NCBI GenBank assembly: GCA_012837685.1 | Contig: DUQS01000018.1 | Location: 1-35,976 of the forward strand | DNA from: Bacteroidales bacterium | GTDB taxonomy: Bacteria; Bacteroidota; Bacteroidia; Bacteroidales; Paludibacteraceae | Direction: 5' to 3' | DNA: 35,976 bases | In this document: piece by piece, positions 9,998 to 17,254 of the stretch | Position numbering within the stretch: position 1 is the first letter of the stretch | How the letters are laid out: each line of letters starts with the position of its first letter | The notes under the pieces: model-generated | Database searches by the model: none | Seen by the model: only the letters and a program-made list of their open reading frames with translations | Told to the model about the DNA's origin: nothing | Translations under genes and position numbers: made by a program

Positions 9998-10028
9998 CAA
10001 AGATAATCATTTATTGGCGATTGTACAA
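9998..10028 (-). promoter_or_regulatory. gpmI promoter, Bacteroidetes type
   Basis: On the minus strand the -7 element TATCTTTG (10005-9998) is preceded, after exactly 20 nt, by TTG of a -33 element (10028-10026). This matches the Bacteroidetes sigma-ABfr consensus and predicts a start about 25-30 nt before the gpmI ATG. Confidence 0.7.
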
Positions 10029-10046
10029 CTGAAAAAGAGTGAGAAA

Positions 10047-10101
10047 TTTTGAAAATTATAAAGTTTATATGCTACAATTGTAACGCATTGAATTTTCAAA
10101 A
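10047..10101. repeat. Inverted repeat between amidase and gpmI genes
   Basis: A perfect 11-bp inverted repeat (TTTTGAAAATT at 10047-10057, AATTTTCAAAA at 10091-10101) encloses 33 nt that contain the palindrome TACAATTGTA (10073-10082). It lies downstream of the nitrilase-family gene and upstream of the gpmI promoter. It lacks a GC-rich stem, so a role as a terminator is uncertain. Confidence 0.4.
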
Positions 10102-10115
10102 AACAACCGCCTACT

Positions 10116-10889
10116 CTATTCTTTTATTTGAAACTTGTCGTTAGATTGCCAAAACATAAATTTTTCGCGCAAACGATTTAATTTTGCAAGGTCTATTTTC
10201 CCTGTTTTTGTAGCTGTTTCATCATCGGAAAAAGTTACAATTTGACGTCCGTACATATCCAAAAGTGAAGAATGTCCGTTGTGATGAAATCCATAAGCAT
10301 CCTCGCCCACCACATTAACACCACAAACATACGCTTGATTTTCGATAGCGCGAGCTTTAAGCAACGCATCCCACGCATCAATACGGTCTTTAGGCCAATT
10401 GGCTACATAGAGCAACACATCGTAATCGTAGCCGCTTGCATTGCGACTCCACACAGGAAATCGGAGGTCAAAGCAGACTAAAAGGCGAAATTTCACACCG
10501 CGAAACGTTACGTCCAAAAGCTGATTGCCCTGCGTAAAAAACCGTTGCTCAAATCCTACAAACAGATGGCGTTTGTCTGCATAATTGATGCAACCATTCG
10601 GCTGGCAAAAAAAGGCACGGTTGTACAATTTTCTGCCATCGGCACACATAAAGCTGCCAACTACCGCAAAATCGCCCTCTTTTGCCCAACGCTTAACAGT
10701 ACTAATAGTCTCGCCGTCAACGCTTTCCGCCAATTCAATTTTATCAGCGCAAAAGCCGGTGCTAAACATTTCGGGCAGCACCAACAAATCCGTTTTGCCG
10801 TAATGTGCCTTTGCCTCCGCTTCAAACGTGGCAAGATTTTTAACTTTGTCGCCCCAAACAATACGTTGTTGTACTAATGATAGTTGCAT
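10116..10889 (-). CDS. Nitrilase-family amidase (Nit2/YafV-like)
   Basis: Cytoplasmic carbon-nitrogen hydrolase of 257 residues. The catalytic triad is visible: Glu40 in LVLPEMF, Lys106 in YADKRHLF and Cys139 in LLVCFDLRFP. The Phe/Trp-rich pattern (EMFSTGF, YVANWPKDR, GFHHNGHSSLLD) is that of the Nit2/YafV branch, known omega-amidases acting on alpha-ketoglutaramate or alpha-ketosuccinamate, and plausibly involved in metabolite repair. The exact substrate is inferred from family resemblance. The gene lies 7 nt after the M48 protease stop, so the two are likely co-transcribed; no clear intrinsic terminator separates it from the gpmI promoter. Confidence 0.9.
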   Translation of the reverse strand: MQLSLVQQRIVWGDKVKNLATFEAEAKAHYGKTDLLVLPEMFSTGFCADKIELAESVDGETISTVKRWAKEGDFAVVGSFMCADGRKLYNRAFFCQPNGCINYADKRHLFVGFEQRFFTQGNQLLDVTFRGVKFRLLVCFDLRFPVWSRNASGYDYDVLLYVANWPKDRIDAWDALLKARAIENQAYVCGVNVVGEDAYGFHHNGHSSLLDMYGRQIVTFSDDETATKTGKIDLAKLNRLREKFMFWQSNDKFQIKE

Positions 10890-10896
10890 ATTTTTG

Positions 10897-12126
10897 TTAG
10901 TTTACAAGTGCTTTAACACGTTGATACAAAGTTGGATGTGAGTAATGAAAAAAGACAAATGCCGGATGTGGCGTAAGATTGGACAGCGTGCTCGACGAAA
11001 TCTTTTTCAAAGCAGAAATCAACTGTTCGCCGTAACCGTTGGCTTTAACAAAAGCATCTGCCTGATATTCGTGTTTACGCGAAAGCAGATTACCAAACAC
11101 ATCTAAAACCAAACTCAACGGCGTATATAAAATACTGAAAACAAGTAAATTGATATGAAACGATGCTTGTTGGCAACCCAAAGCTTGTGCAAAAGCATCA
11201 TTATTCAAAATCAGCCCCAATAGAAAAAACATAATCAAATTTGTCGCTAACGACAGAATTATGCCCTTTATCGTGTGCTTGTGCTTATTGTGCCCTATTT
11301 CGTGCGCCAAAACAGCCACAATTTCAGAAGTGGTCAATTCATTTATTAAAGTGTCATACAGCACGATGCGTTTTTTCCTGCCCCAACCCGTGAAATAAGC
11401 ATTCGCTTTGGTAGAGCGTTTTGAACCGTCGATAACGTAAATGTTTTTTAGTTTAAAATCCGTTTTTTCGGCAAAAACTTCTATCGCATCGCGCAATTCG
11501 CCCGCTTCCAAAGGCGTTTGTTTGTTGAACAGAGGCACAATCAATTCAGAATAGAACAAGCTCATAAACAAGCCGAAAGCCGAAACTACCGCCCATGCCA
11601 CCAGCCAAAAATAATCCGGTATTTGTTGATAAATTAAAATAATGGCAGTCGCCAGCCCACCGCCTATTACTAGCGACAATCCCCAGCCTTTCAGTTTGTC
11701 GAAAATGTATATTTTAGGAGTTATTTTGTTGAATTCAAAGCGCGTTTCGATAACAAATATGTCGTACAATTCAAAAGAAATGTTCAACAAATCGTTGGCA
11801 AAAAACAAAATGCCAAAAAAAAACAGCGATACCAACAATTCGTTTTCAACCAATGAGCGAGCAATGCCGTCTACCCACGCAAAACCGCCAAAAGAATACA
11901 TGCACAAAATAAGCAAAAAACTAAACGAAGCAGTCGTCCATCCGAATTTGGCATTTGTACGAAAATAGCGTTGCTGTTTGTCATATTTCGCTTCATCATA
12001 GAGTCCGACAAGCAAATCGGGAATTTGCGAACGCGAAGCCTTAATGTTTAAATACGAAAGCGTCCGTCCCAACGCAAAATCGAGCAATAAAATGGTGATG
12101 ACGGCATAAAAAATAAATGTGGACAT
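10897..12126 (-). CDS. M48 family CAAX prenyl protease-like endopeptidase
   Basis: Integral membrane zinc metalloprotease of 409 residues, of the Ste24/HtpX superfamily (M48A). The active site HEIGHNKHKH is at about 275-284, with His275 and His279 as zinc ligands and Glu276 as catalytic base. SRKHEYQADAF near 351-361 supplies the third ligand. The Ste24-typical VIETRFEFNK occurs near 125-134. Six or seven hydrophobic segments are visible. Bacteria lack classical CAAX prenylation, so the bacterial role is probably membrane-protein quality control. It heads a two-gene unit with the amidase. Two -7-like elements (TAAATTTG and TATATTTG) lie 10-50 nt upstream, but no matching -33 is seen. Confidence 0.92.
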   Translation of the reverse strand: MSTFIFYAVITILLLDFALGRTLSYLNIKASRSQIPDLLVGLYDEAKYDKQQRYFRTNAKFGWTTASFSFLLILCMYSFGGFAWVDGIARSLVENELLVSLFFFGILFFANDLLNISFELYDIFVIETRFEFNKITPKIYIFDKLKGWGLSLVIGGGLATAIILIYQQIPDYFWLVAWAVVSAFGLFMSLFYSELIVPLFNKQTPLEAGELRDAIEVFAEKTDFKLKNIYVIDGSKRSTKANAYFTGWGRKKRIVLYDTLINELTTSEIVAVLAHEIGHNKHKHTIKGIILSLATNLIMFFLLGLILNNDAFAQALGCQQASFHINLLVFSILYTPLSLVLDVFGNLLSRKHEYQADAFVKANGYGEQLISALKKISSSTLSNLTPHPAFVFFHYSHPTLYQRVKALVN

Positions 12127-12659
12127 AGATAAATCAAATTTAAACGATACATTGTGTAAAAAAATTAAGCAAATATAACTATAAAATTTGATTTTATAAG
12201 ATGTATAAAATAAAAAAGACCTTGCAATAAGGTCTTTTTATTGATTTTTCAGTATTAATTTTAAGGAGAAAAAAGATTTTGGTGTCCTCCCTTTTATTTT
12301 CAGTGTAAAGTAACTACTTTTTTTTAAATATTGCCGAATTTAAAAACATATTATAAAACATATTTTACAATCAATCACTATTATTGCTGATTTTTCGGAA
12401 AAAGAAAATATAACAAATTGATTATTAAACTCATAATAAACTTACAATTCAAAATCAAAGCTATTAAAACAAATTTTTAAAATTGTTTTAAATGCCGTTT
12501 TTTGCACAAAAAAGCATTTTTACAAAAAACATCTTTCCCTTATTTTTGCGCAAAAGCACCACTATATGCCATTTTTCATTGCCGAAAAACATCTGATTTC
12601 GGTTTAAAAAGGTGATTTTAAATTGAATGTAATTTTGCTAAAAAAAATTGCAACAAAAT
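12127..12659. other. Gene-poor AT-rich intergenic region
   Basis: No convincing coding frame is seen on either strand between the M48 gene start and the tRNA promoter. Apart from one good hairpin (12213-12239), the sequence is very AT-rich, with short A and T runs. Confidence 0.6.
12213..12239. terminator. Isolated bidirectional terminator hairpin
   Basis: An 11-bp perfect stem (AAAAAGACCTT with AAGGTCTTTTT, loop gcaat) has an A-run on one side and a T-run on the other, so it could end transcription in either direction. It lies 87 nt upstream of the M48 gene and is not at the 3' end of any recognisable gene. Confidence 0.65.
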
Positions 12660-12690
12660 TTTGTCAGTATTAAAATTTGCATTATCTTTG
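12660..12690 (+). promoter_or_regulatory. Promoter of the tRNA-Asp/tRNA-Val unit
   Basis: TTTG at 12660-12663, a 19-nt spacer and TATCTTTG at 12683-12690 match the Bacteroidetes promoter consensus. The predicted transcript begins about 20 nt before tRNA-Asp. Confidence 0.8.
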
Positions 12691-12716
12691 CATCGCTTTT
12701 CTAAAAAGAAAACATT

Positions 12717-12790
12717 GGTGCGGTAGTTCAGCTGGTTAGAATACATGCCTGTCACGCATGGGGTCGCGGGTTCGAGTCCCGTCCGTACCG
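12717..12790 (+). tRNA. tRNA-Asp (anticodon GTC)
   Basis: A full cloverleaf of 74 nt. The acceptor arms GGTGCGG and CCGTACC pair over 7 bp with one G-U. The anticodon stem CATGC/GCATG encloses loop CTGTCAC with anticodon GTC. The T arm has GGTTCGAGTCC. The discriminator is G and CCA is not encoded. It is the first tRNA in a two-tRNA transcript. Confidence 0.96.
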
Positions 12791-12813
12791 CTTCTAAAAG
12801 AGAATGAAAAATT

Positions 12814-12888
12814 GGGCGTTTAGCTCAGCTGGTTCAGAGCATCTGCCTTACAAGCAGAGGGTCGGCGGTTCGAATCCGTCAACGCCCA
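12814..12888 (+). tRNA. tRNA-Val (anticodon TAC)
   Basis: A full cloverleaf of 75 nt. The acceptor arms GGGCGTT and AACGCCC pair perfectly. The anticodon stem TCTGC/GCAGA encloses loop CTTACAA with anticodon TAC. The T arm has GGTTCGAATCC. The discriminator is A and CCA is not encoded. It lies 23 nt behind tRNA-Asp and is followed directly by a terminator. Confidence 0.96.
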
Positions 12889-12900
12889 CACTAAAAAAGA

Positions 12901-12932
12901 AGCACTTAGCGTAAAAAACTAAGTGCTTTTTT
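12901..12932 (+). terminator. Terminator of the tRNA unit
   Basis: A 9-bp perfect stem (AGCACTTAG, 12901-12909, with CTAAGTGCT, 12919-12927), a 9-nt A-rich loop and a following T-run, 12 nt after tRNA-Val. Confidence 0.85.
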
Positions 12933-13140
12933 AATTGCTGTTACATAAAATTTGCCCGAAATAGACTGTTTTTCTCTATTTTGTTTTATAGTTGAAAGCA
13001 GTTGTCCATTTTTATTTCATTTTTGCCTTTCAAATGCCCTCTGCTTTTGCAAATAAATAAGACAATCCTTTGTTTACGACAAATACCCAAATATTTGTTG
13101 AGTATTACTTAAAATAAAAGCAAAAATAATTCTAAAATTA

Positions 13141-13172
13141 TTTGCATAATGAACATATGTTCATTATATTTG
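13141..13172 (+). promoter_or_regulatory. Promoter of the DUF134-MinD cluster
   Basis: TTTG at 13141-13144, a 20-nt spacer and TATATTTG at 13165-13172 give a consensus Bacteroidetes promoter about 38 nt before the DUF134 ATG. The spacer is filled by a perfect palindrome (separate entry). The rest of 12933-13140 shows no gene. Confidence 0.8.
13146..13167. promoter_or_regulatory. 22-bp palindromic operator within the promoter
   Basis: The half-site ATAATGAACAT and its exact reverse complement meet at 13156/13157 with no spacer. The palindrome lies between the -33 and -7 elements and overlaps the first bases of the -7. A dimeric protein bound here would block RNA polymerase, so it is a strong candidate repressor operator. 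The adjacent DUF134 helix-turn-helix protein is the obvious candidate ligand; this is inference. Confidence 0.7.
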
Positions 13173-13210
13173 CATATTCTTACACAACTATTCATTAATT
13201 TTTAAACAAA

Positions 13211-13528
13211 ATGCCAAGACCAAAAAAATGTCGAAGACTACGAAGTTCGCCGGAAGTGATTTGTTTTAAGCCGGTTGGAATTCCAAAAAGAGAATTAGAA
13301 TTTGAAATTATTGAACACGATGAATACGAAGCATTCAAATTAGCTGCATACGACAGATTGTTACAAGAAGAAGGTGCATTGAAAATGAAAATTTCGCGAC
13401 CCACTTTTACACGGATATATAATTCTGCCATTCAAAAAATAGCACGAGCCATTATAGAAGGTAAAGTTATTCAAATAAATCCTGAAAAAAGCTCTAATAT
13501 GTTGGAAACTAAAATAGCACTACCATAA
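13211..13528 (+). CDS. DUF134 family DNA-binding protein
   Basis: A 105-residue protein. MPRPKKCRRLRSSPEVICFKPVGIPKRELE is the signature N-terminus of the DUF134 family (PF02001). It is followed by an acidic DEYEAFKLAAYDRL helix and a helix-turn-helix (EEGALKMKISRPTFTRIYNSAIQKIARAIIEGK) resembling sigma-factor region 4. Family members are predicted regulators found mostly in archaea and anaerobic bacteria, often beside NifX/NifB-domain and MinD-type ATPase genes, as here. It is the first gene behind a promoter with a palindromic operator, so autoregulation of the cluster is likely. The ligand, perhaps an Fe-S cluster or metal, is unknown. Orientation and AT-rich composition differ from the genes to the left. 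Confidence 0.88.
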   Translation: MPRPKKCRRLRSSPEVICFKPVGIPKRELEFEIIEHDEYEAFKLAAYDRLLQEEGALKMKISRPTFTRIYNSAIQKIARAIIEGKVIQINPEKSSNMLETKIALP

Positions 13529-13590
13529 ATCCAACTCTGTTAAAGGAAACAAAAGATTAAAATATTAATAAAATTAAAACAATTAAAACT

Positions 13591-13896
13591 ATGAAAATTG
13601 CAATCACATCCGAAAGGAATAGTTTAGAATCCAAAATGGATACTCGTTTTGGACGTTGTGCTTTTTTTGCCATTTATGACACCGAGACTCAAACTACTGA
13701 CTTTATTCCAAATCCTGCAAAAGATTCTTCGGAAGGAGCCGGACCTAAAGCAGTAGAATTTATTGCTTCAAAGGGAGTAAGTAAAGTTGTAGCGAGTGAA
13801 TTTGGTGGTAAAGCTAAATCTCTACTTGATAAACTTCAAATAGAGATGTTGCATGAAAAAGACAAATCCATTGCGGAAGTTATCCAACAATTCTAA
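13591..13896 (+). CDS. NifX/NifB-type FeMo-cofactor-domain protein (first copy)
   Basis: A 101-residue single-domain protein of the dinitrogenase iron-molybdenum cofactor biosynthesis family (PF02579, as in NifX, NafY and the NifB C-terminus). MKIAITSERNSLESKMDTRFGRCAFFAIYDTET shows the usual first strand and the FGRC motif. EGAGPKAVEFIASKGVSKVVASEFGGKAKSLLDK covers the conserved G-x-G and helix region. Stand-alone members bind Fe-S or Fe-Mo clusters in some proteins, but no nitrogenase genes are visible here, so a nitrogen-fixation role is not supported. It lies 62 nt behind the DUF134 gene in the same cluster. Confidence 0.9.
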   Translation: MKIAITSERNSLESKMDTRFGRCAFFAIYDTETQTTDFIPNPAKDSSEGAGPKAVEFIASKGVSKVVASEFGGKAKSLLDKLQIEMLHEKDKSIAEVIQQF

Positions 13897-13983
13897 AATT
13901 AATCATTGCAAAAATCAGCAAGGATTATTACTCCACTTAAAAGGTGGGAAATATCAATATTAACAATTTAAAAAAAAATTATT

Positions 13984-14208
13984 ATGCCGGGATTTAATCA
14001 AAAAGGACCAACAGGACAAGGACCAATGACTGGTCGCAAAATGGGAAAATGCACTAATTTTGGTGCGGGTAAAAGAGATTCTGCAGAAAAGGCAGAATAC
14101 GAAAATTTTAATGCTGATAAAGAACAAGGCATGGGCAGAGGCAGAGGATTAGGTTTAGGTCGTTGCCTACGTGGACGAGGAAGAGGACAAGGACGTGGAC
14201 AAAGATAA
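13984..14208 (+). CDS. DUF5320-like Gly/Arg-rich small protein
   Basis: A 74-residue protein. It opens with MPGFNQKGPTGQGPMTGRKM, the recognisable start of the DUF5320 family, and contains GKCTNFG. A central charged stretch is followed by a low-complexity tail of GRGRG and GLGLGRC units ending GRGRGQGRGQR. Only two Cys are seen (in GKCTNF and GRCLRG). Proteins of this type regularly occur next to NifX-domain and MinD/ferredoxin ATPase genes in anaerobes, but I know of no established function. The repeated Gly-Arg tail could bind nucleic acid or act as a scaffold; that is speculation. Confidence 0.75.
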   Translation: MPGFNQKGPTGQGPMTGRKMGKCTNFGAGKRDSAEKAEYENFNADKEQGMGRGRGLGLGRCLRGRGRGQGRGQR

Positions 14209-14369
14209 GCCTAAATTTAAGAAATCACAATCGCACCGATTATTAATTTATTAAGCAATGCGTGTAATGTATGGAGAAGATATAAAATAATTTCACCACA
14301 CTATTTGCATGCATTGTTTTTAACACTTAAAAACAAATAAACATATGACAAAAAAAAATAGCTATCCCG

Positions 14370-14702
14370 ATGGAAAACGGGAAAGTATCTGCTCATTTTG
14401 GTCATTGTGCATATTTTGCCATTGCCAATATTAAAAACAATCAGATTATTGATATTACCGCACACACTCCTCCCAAACACGAACCGGGAGTTTATCCGCG
14501 ATGGATTGCTTCATTGGGTGTTACAGACGTTATTGCCGGAGGAATGGGACAAAAAGCCATAGATTTATTCCATCAACAAAATATTAATGTGTTTGTGGGA
14601 GCTCCTTTAAAAGAAGAAAGAGAAATTATAGAAAACTTTTTAGCAGGAGAACTTTCGCTCAGTGCTAATTATTGTAATCACGATGAGAAATCTCATTGTT
14701 AA
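14370..14702 (+). CDS. NifX/NifB-type domain protein (second copy), start frameshifted
   Basis: Second protein of the FeMo-cofactor-domain family (PF02579), 110 residues as readable from ATG 14370: MENGKVSAHFGHCAYFAIANI, later GGMGQKAIDLFHQQNINVFVGAP. The first beta strand of the family (expected as KIAIP) lies just upstream in the same frame but has no in-frame start. An ATG at 14345 is one base out of frame, separated by a run of nine A (14350-14358). With eight A the protein would start MTKKIAIPMENG, a perfect family N-terminus. So this is a sequencing error, a real frameshift, or a product of slippage on the A-run. The gene overlaps the next one by 20 nt. Confidence 0.78.
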   Translation: MENGKVSAHFGHCAYFAIANIKNNQIIDITAHTPPKHEPGVYPRWIASLGVTDVIAGGMGQKAIDLFHQQNINVFVGAPLKEEREIIENFLAGELSLSANYCNHDEKSHC

Positions 14703-15567
14703 AATAGCTATCGCAAGTGGTAAAGGCGGAACCGGTAAAACCTTTATTTCAACTAATCTTTTTAATGTTTTACAAAAACAAGAGATGAACTTGGCTTTGG
14801 TAGATTGTGATGCTGAAGAACCAAATGCCAAATTATTCTTAACAGAAGGAAAATTAAAGAACACTTACGAGGTTAACCAAAAAGTTCCGGTAGTTGATGA
14901 ATCTAAATGCACTTATTGCGGAAAATGTGCAGAATACTGCAATTACAATGCAATTTTTTTTCTAAAAGAGGCAAAAGTTATTAATGTACTTGAAGACCTA
15001 TGTCATGGATGCGGAGCTTGTTCCGTAGCCTGTTCTTATAGTGCAATATCTGAAAAAAATAATCTTTTAGGTTATGTCAATACGTTTGAGTTTTCACCCA
15101 AAAGTGCTCTTATTGAGGCAAGAATTAAAGTGGGCGTTTACTCTTCGGTAAATGTTATCAAAGCCGCTATTAAAAAAGCATCTGATTTTAATCTGGTTTT
15201 ATTTGATGCCCCGCCGGGTACAGGTTGTCCATTTATCCAAACAGTAGTACAAGCTGATTATGTTGTATTGGTAACAGAACCAACTCCTTATGGATTGAGT
15301 GATTTAAAGCAATCTATCGAAACCCTTAAAGGCATGAACAAGTCGTATGGAGTGATTATCAATAAGGCAGGTTTAGGAGATGAAAAGATATACGATTATC
15401 TGAATAAGGAGAACATTCCATTGCTAATGAGTGTGCCTTTTGATAAAAATATTGCCGTAAGTTATTCTAAAGGAGAATTGCTCACAGATTTAAATTCCGA
15501 ATGGGAAGAAAAATTCAGCCAATTATATAACACAATTCGAGAGGAATATGGAAATAGCAGTAATTAG
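14683..15567 (+). CDS. MinD-superfamily ATPase with inserted ferredoxin domain (1)
   Basis: Protein of about 294 residues from ATG 14683; a longer frame would need a GTG at 14662. It has a deviant Walker A motif of the ParA/MinD class (SGKGGTGKT, residues 12-20), the switch VDCDAEEPNA at 40-49 and a later DAPPGTGCP. Between residues 76 and 117 it carries two CxxCxxCxxxC motifs (Cys76/79/82/86 and 107/110/113/117), a 2[4Fe-4S] ferredoxin insertion. Such proteins (COG1149) occur in tandem pairs beside NifX-domain genes in archaea and anaerobic bacteria. They resemble Mrp/NBP35 and CooC ATPases, so Fe-S or metal cofactor handling is plausible but unproven. It overlaps both neighbours, implying tight co-translation with the second ATPase. 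Confidence 0.92.
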   Translation: MRNLIVKIAIASGKGGTGKTFISTNLFNVLQKQEMNLALVDCDAEEPNAKLFLTEGKLKNTYEVNQKVPVVDESKCTYCGKCAEYCNYNAIFFLKEAKVINVLEDLCHGCGACSVACSYSAISEKNNLLGYVNTFEFSPKSALIEARIKVGVYSSVNVIKAAIKKASDFNLVLFDAPPGTGCPFIQTVVQADYVVLVTEPTPYGLSDLKQSIETLKGMNKSYGVIINKAGLGDEKIYDYLNKENIPLLMSVPFDKNIAVSYSKGELLTDLNSEWEEKFSQLYNTIREEYGNSSN

Positions 15568-16414
15568 CGGCAAAGGAGGAACAGGCAAAAGCAGTATCAG
15601 TGCCGCATTTGCCACTCTACAAAAAGAAGTGGTTTTAGCCGATTGCGATGTAGATGCAGCTAACCTTTATTTGTTGTTCAATCCTGTTTGCGAAGAAGAA
15701 CAAATTGTGATTTCGGGTCAAAAAGCAGTCATTAATCAAGATAAGTGTATAGCTTGTGGAGAGTGTATAGATTATTGTCGGTTCGATGCCATCATAAAAA
15801 AAGATGACAAAGTTAGCATTGTGGAAACCTTTTGTGATGGGTGTTTGTTGTGTTCACGCATTTGTCCGCAAGACGCTATTGATATTATTGATGAAGACAA
15901 AAGCCGTATTTATGCCGGAAGTTTTAAAAATGGTAAAATGGTTTATGGACGGCTTGCTCCGGGAGAAGAAAATACCGGAAAAATAGTTAGTAAAGTACGA
16001 GAAAAAGCAAAACAAATTGCAAAAGAATTTGGAATTAAAACTATTATTATTGATGGACCTCCGGGAATAGGATGTTCAGCAATTAGTGCCATTATCGGAG
16101 TTGATAGTGTGGTAGTTGTAACCGAACCAACTCTTTCGGGACTTCACGATTTAAAACGCACACTCGAAATTACTACAAGTTCGAACTTGCAAACAAGCGT
16201 TATTATCAACAAATGTGATATTAATCCGGAAATGTCTTCGAAAATTGAGGCATATTGCAATCAAAAGCATATAGAAGTGATTGGAAAACTGCCATTTGAA
16301 CCCCTTGTTGTTGAAGCTATGGTAAAATGCCAATCAATTACCGATTTTGCCCCTGATGCCGAAATCAGCAAACTTATCGGAAACATTTATTCTAAAATTA
16401 GAGCAACAACTTAA
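15548..16414 (+). CDS. MinD-superfamily ATPase with inserted ferredoxin domain (2)
   Basis: A 288-residue paralogue of the preceding ATPase. The deviant Walker A is at 7-15 (SGKGGTGKS), the switch is ADCDVDAANLYLL, and IIDGPPGIGCSAIS is near 170. Two 4Cys motifs (Cys67/70/73/77 and 96/99/102/106) form the ferredoxin insertion. The start ATG lies 20 nt inside the previous gene, so the pair is translationally coupled and probably works as a heterodimer, since MinD-type ATPases dimerise around ATP. The two sequences differ considerably outside the motifs, arguing for an old duplication rather than a recent tandem copy. Cofactor assembly or electron-transfer gating are possible roles; none is established. 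Confidence 0.92.
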   Translation: MEIAVISGKGGTGKSSISAAFATLQKEVVLADCDVDAANLYLLFNPVCEEEQIVISGQKAVINQDKCIACGECIDYCRFDAIIKKDDKVSIVETFCDGCLLCSRICPQDAIDIIDEDKSRIYAGSFKNGKMVYGRLAPGEENTGKIVSKVREKAKQIAKEFGIKTIIIDGPPGIGCSAISAIIGVDSVVVVTEPTLSGLHDLKRTLEITTSSNLQTSVIINKCDINPEMSSKIEAYCNQKHIEVIGKLPFEPLVVEAMVKCQSITDFAPDAEISKLIGNIYSKIRATT

Positions 16415-16464
16415 CATTATAACGGATAAAACATAGAAAATCAATTAGTTAAAACTAACGAATT

Positions 16465-17235
16465 ATGAATAAAATTGCAAAATTTTTCAAAGATAGAGTA
16501 AAGCTAAATTTAATCATAGACATTATTTTGTTTTTATTATTGATGACTATGGCAGGAATTGGTTTTCTTATTAAATATACCCTTATTTCGGGCGAAAAAC
16601 AAAACATTATTTATGGCACTAATACTAATCTTGAATTTTGGGGACTAGATAGGCATGAATGGGGAACTATTCATCTTATTGTAAGCATAATTTTTGTTGT
16701 TTTTATTCTATTACACATTATTCTTCATTGGAAAATGATTGTGTGTTTCTTAAAAAGATTAATTCCCAATAAAACATATAGAGTTATTTTTAGTGCTTTT
16801 GTCTCTTTATTTGGATTGCTCCTTTTTATATTTGGTTTTGTTGTAACTCCCGAGCAGGTCGGACACAAAAACTTGTATCGTCATCACATTTCAAACAAAG
16901 TTTCTGTAACTAATTCTACTTTAAATAAAAATTCAGAGACATTTAATAGAAAACAAAGAAAGGCAATTGACACAACGGCAACCATTCAGCCCAAACAAAA
17001 ACAGAGGCATTTTAAAAACAAAAAGCATGTTGAAAAGTATAAAGTTTTTGGAAATCAAAGCATTAGTTATGTATCTGATAAATATGACGTACCTATCAGC
17101 TATATTTGCAAAGAATTAGGAATTTCAAGTAATTATAAATCTGAAAAATTGGGGCGATTACGAAAGCGTTTTAATTTTACCATGTCGGATGTTAGCCATG
17201 CTATTGCAAAATATAAAAACAAAAATGTTCAATAA
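16465..17235 (+). CDS. DUF4405-like membrane protein with C-terminal helical domain
   Basis: A 256-residue protein with three hydrophobic segments: about 13-37, 66-88 and 105-127. His64, His70, His84 and His88 lie around the second segment (RHEWGTIHLI, LLHIILHW). This matches DUF4405-type cytochrome-b-like proteins, in which paired histidines may bind haem. After a polar, basic linker (about 130-190), a C-terminal module of about 55 residues (SISYVSDKYDVPISYICKELGI, KLGRLRKRFNFTMSDVSHAI) looks like a small helical domain known at the ends of some redox membrane proteins. It lies 50 nt behind the second ATPase and before a terminator, so it is the likely last gene of the cluster and possibly its link to the membrane electron-transfer chain. 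Confidence 0.75.
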   Translation: MNKIAKFFKDRVKLNLIIDIILFLLLMTMAGIGFLIKYTLISGEKQNIIYGTNTNLEFWGLDRHEWGTIHLIVSIIFVVFILLHIILHWKMIVCFLKRLIPNKTYRVIFSAFVSLFGLLLFIFGFVVTPEQVGHKNLYRHHISNKVSVTNSTLNKNSETFNRKQRKAIDTTATIQPKQKQRHFKNKKHVEKYKVFGNQSISYVSDKYDVPISYICKELGISSNYKSEKLGRLRKRFNFTMSDVSHAIAKYKNKNVQ

Positions 17236-17254
17236 ATTAAAGCATTACTACAAT

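Noticed and set aside
12814-12888. tRNA-Val as an integration attachment site
   Set aside because: I looked for a repeat of its 3' end further right, up to the PBP1A gene, and found none. No integrase gene is nearby.
13933-13951. Small hairpin before the DUF5320 gene (CCACTT/AGGTGG)
   Set aside because: Only six pairs with a G-T and no T-run. It is too weak to call a terminator or regulatory site.
14345-14440. Alternative ORF from ATG 14345 in the other frame
   Set aside because: It runs only about 30 codons to a TAA and has no resemblance to any family, while the 14370 frame encodes a clear NifX-type domain. It is best seen as the displaced start of that gene.
13591-14702. Nitrogen-fixation locus
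   Set aside because: NifX-type domains alone do not indicate nitrogenase. No nifHDK, nifE, nifN or radical-SAM NifB part is present.
16445-16458. Short inverted repeat TTAGTT/AACTAA before the DUF4405 gene
   Set aside because: Six AT-rich base pairs with a two-base loop are expected by chance in such AT-rich sequence.
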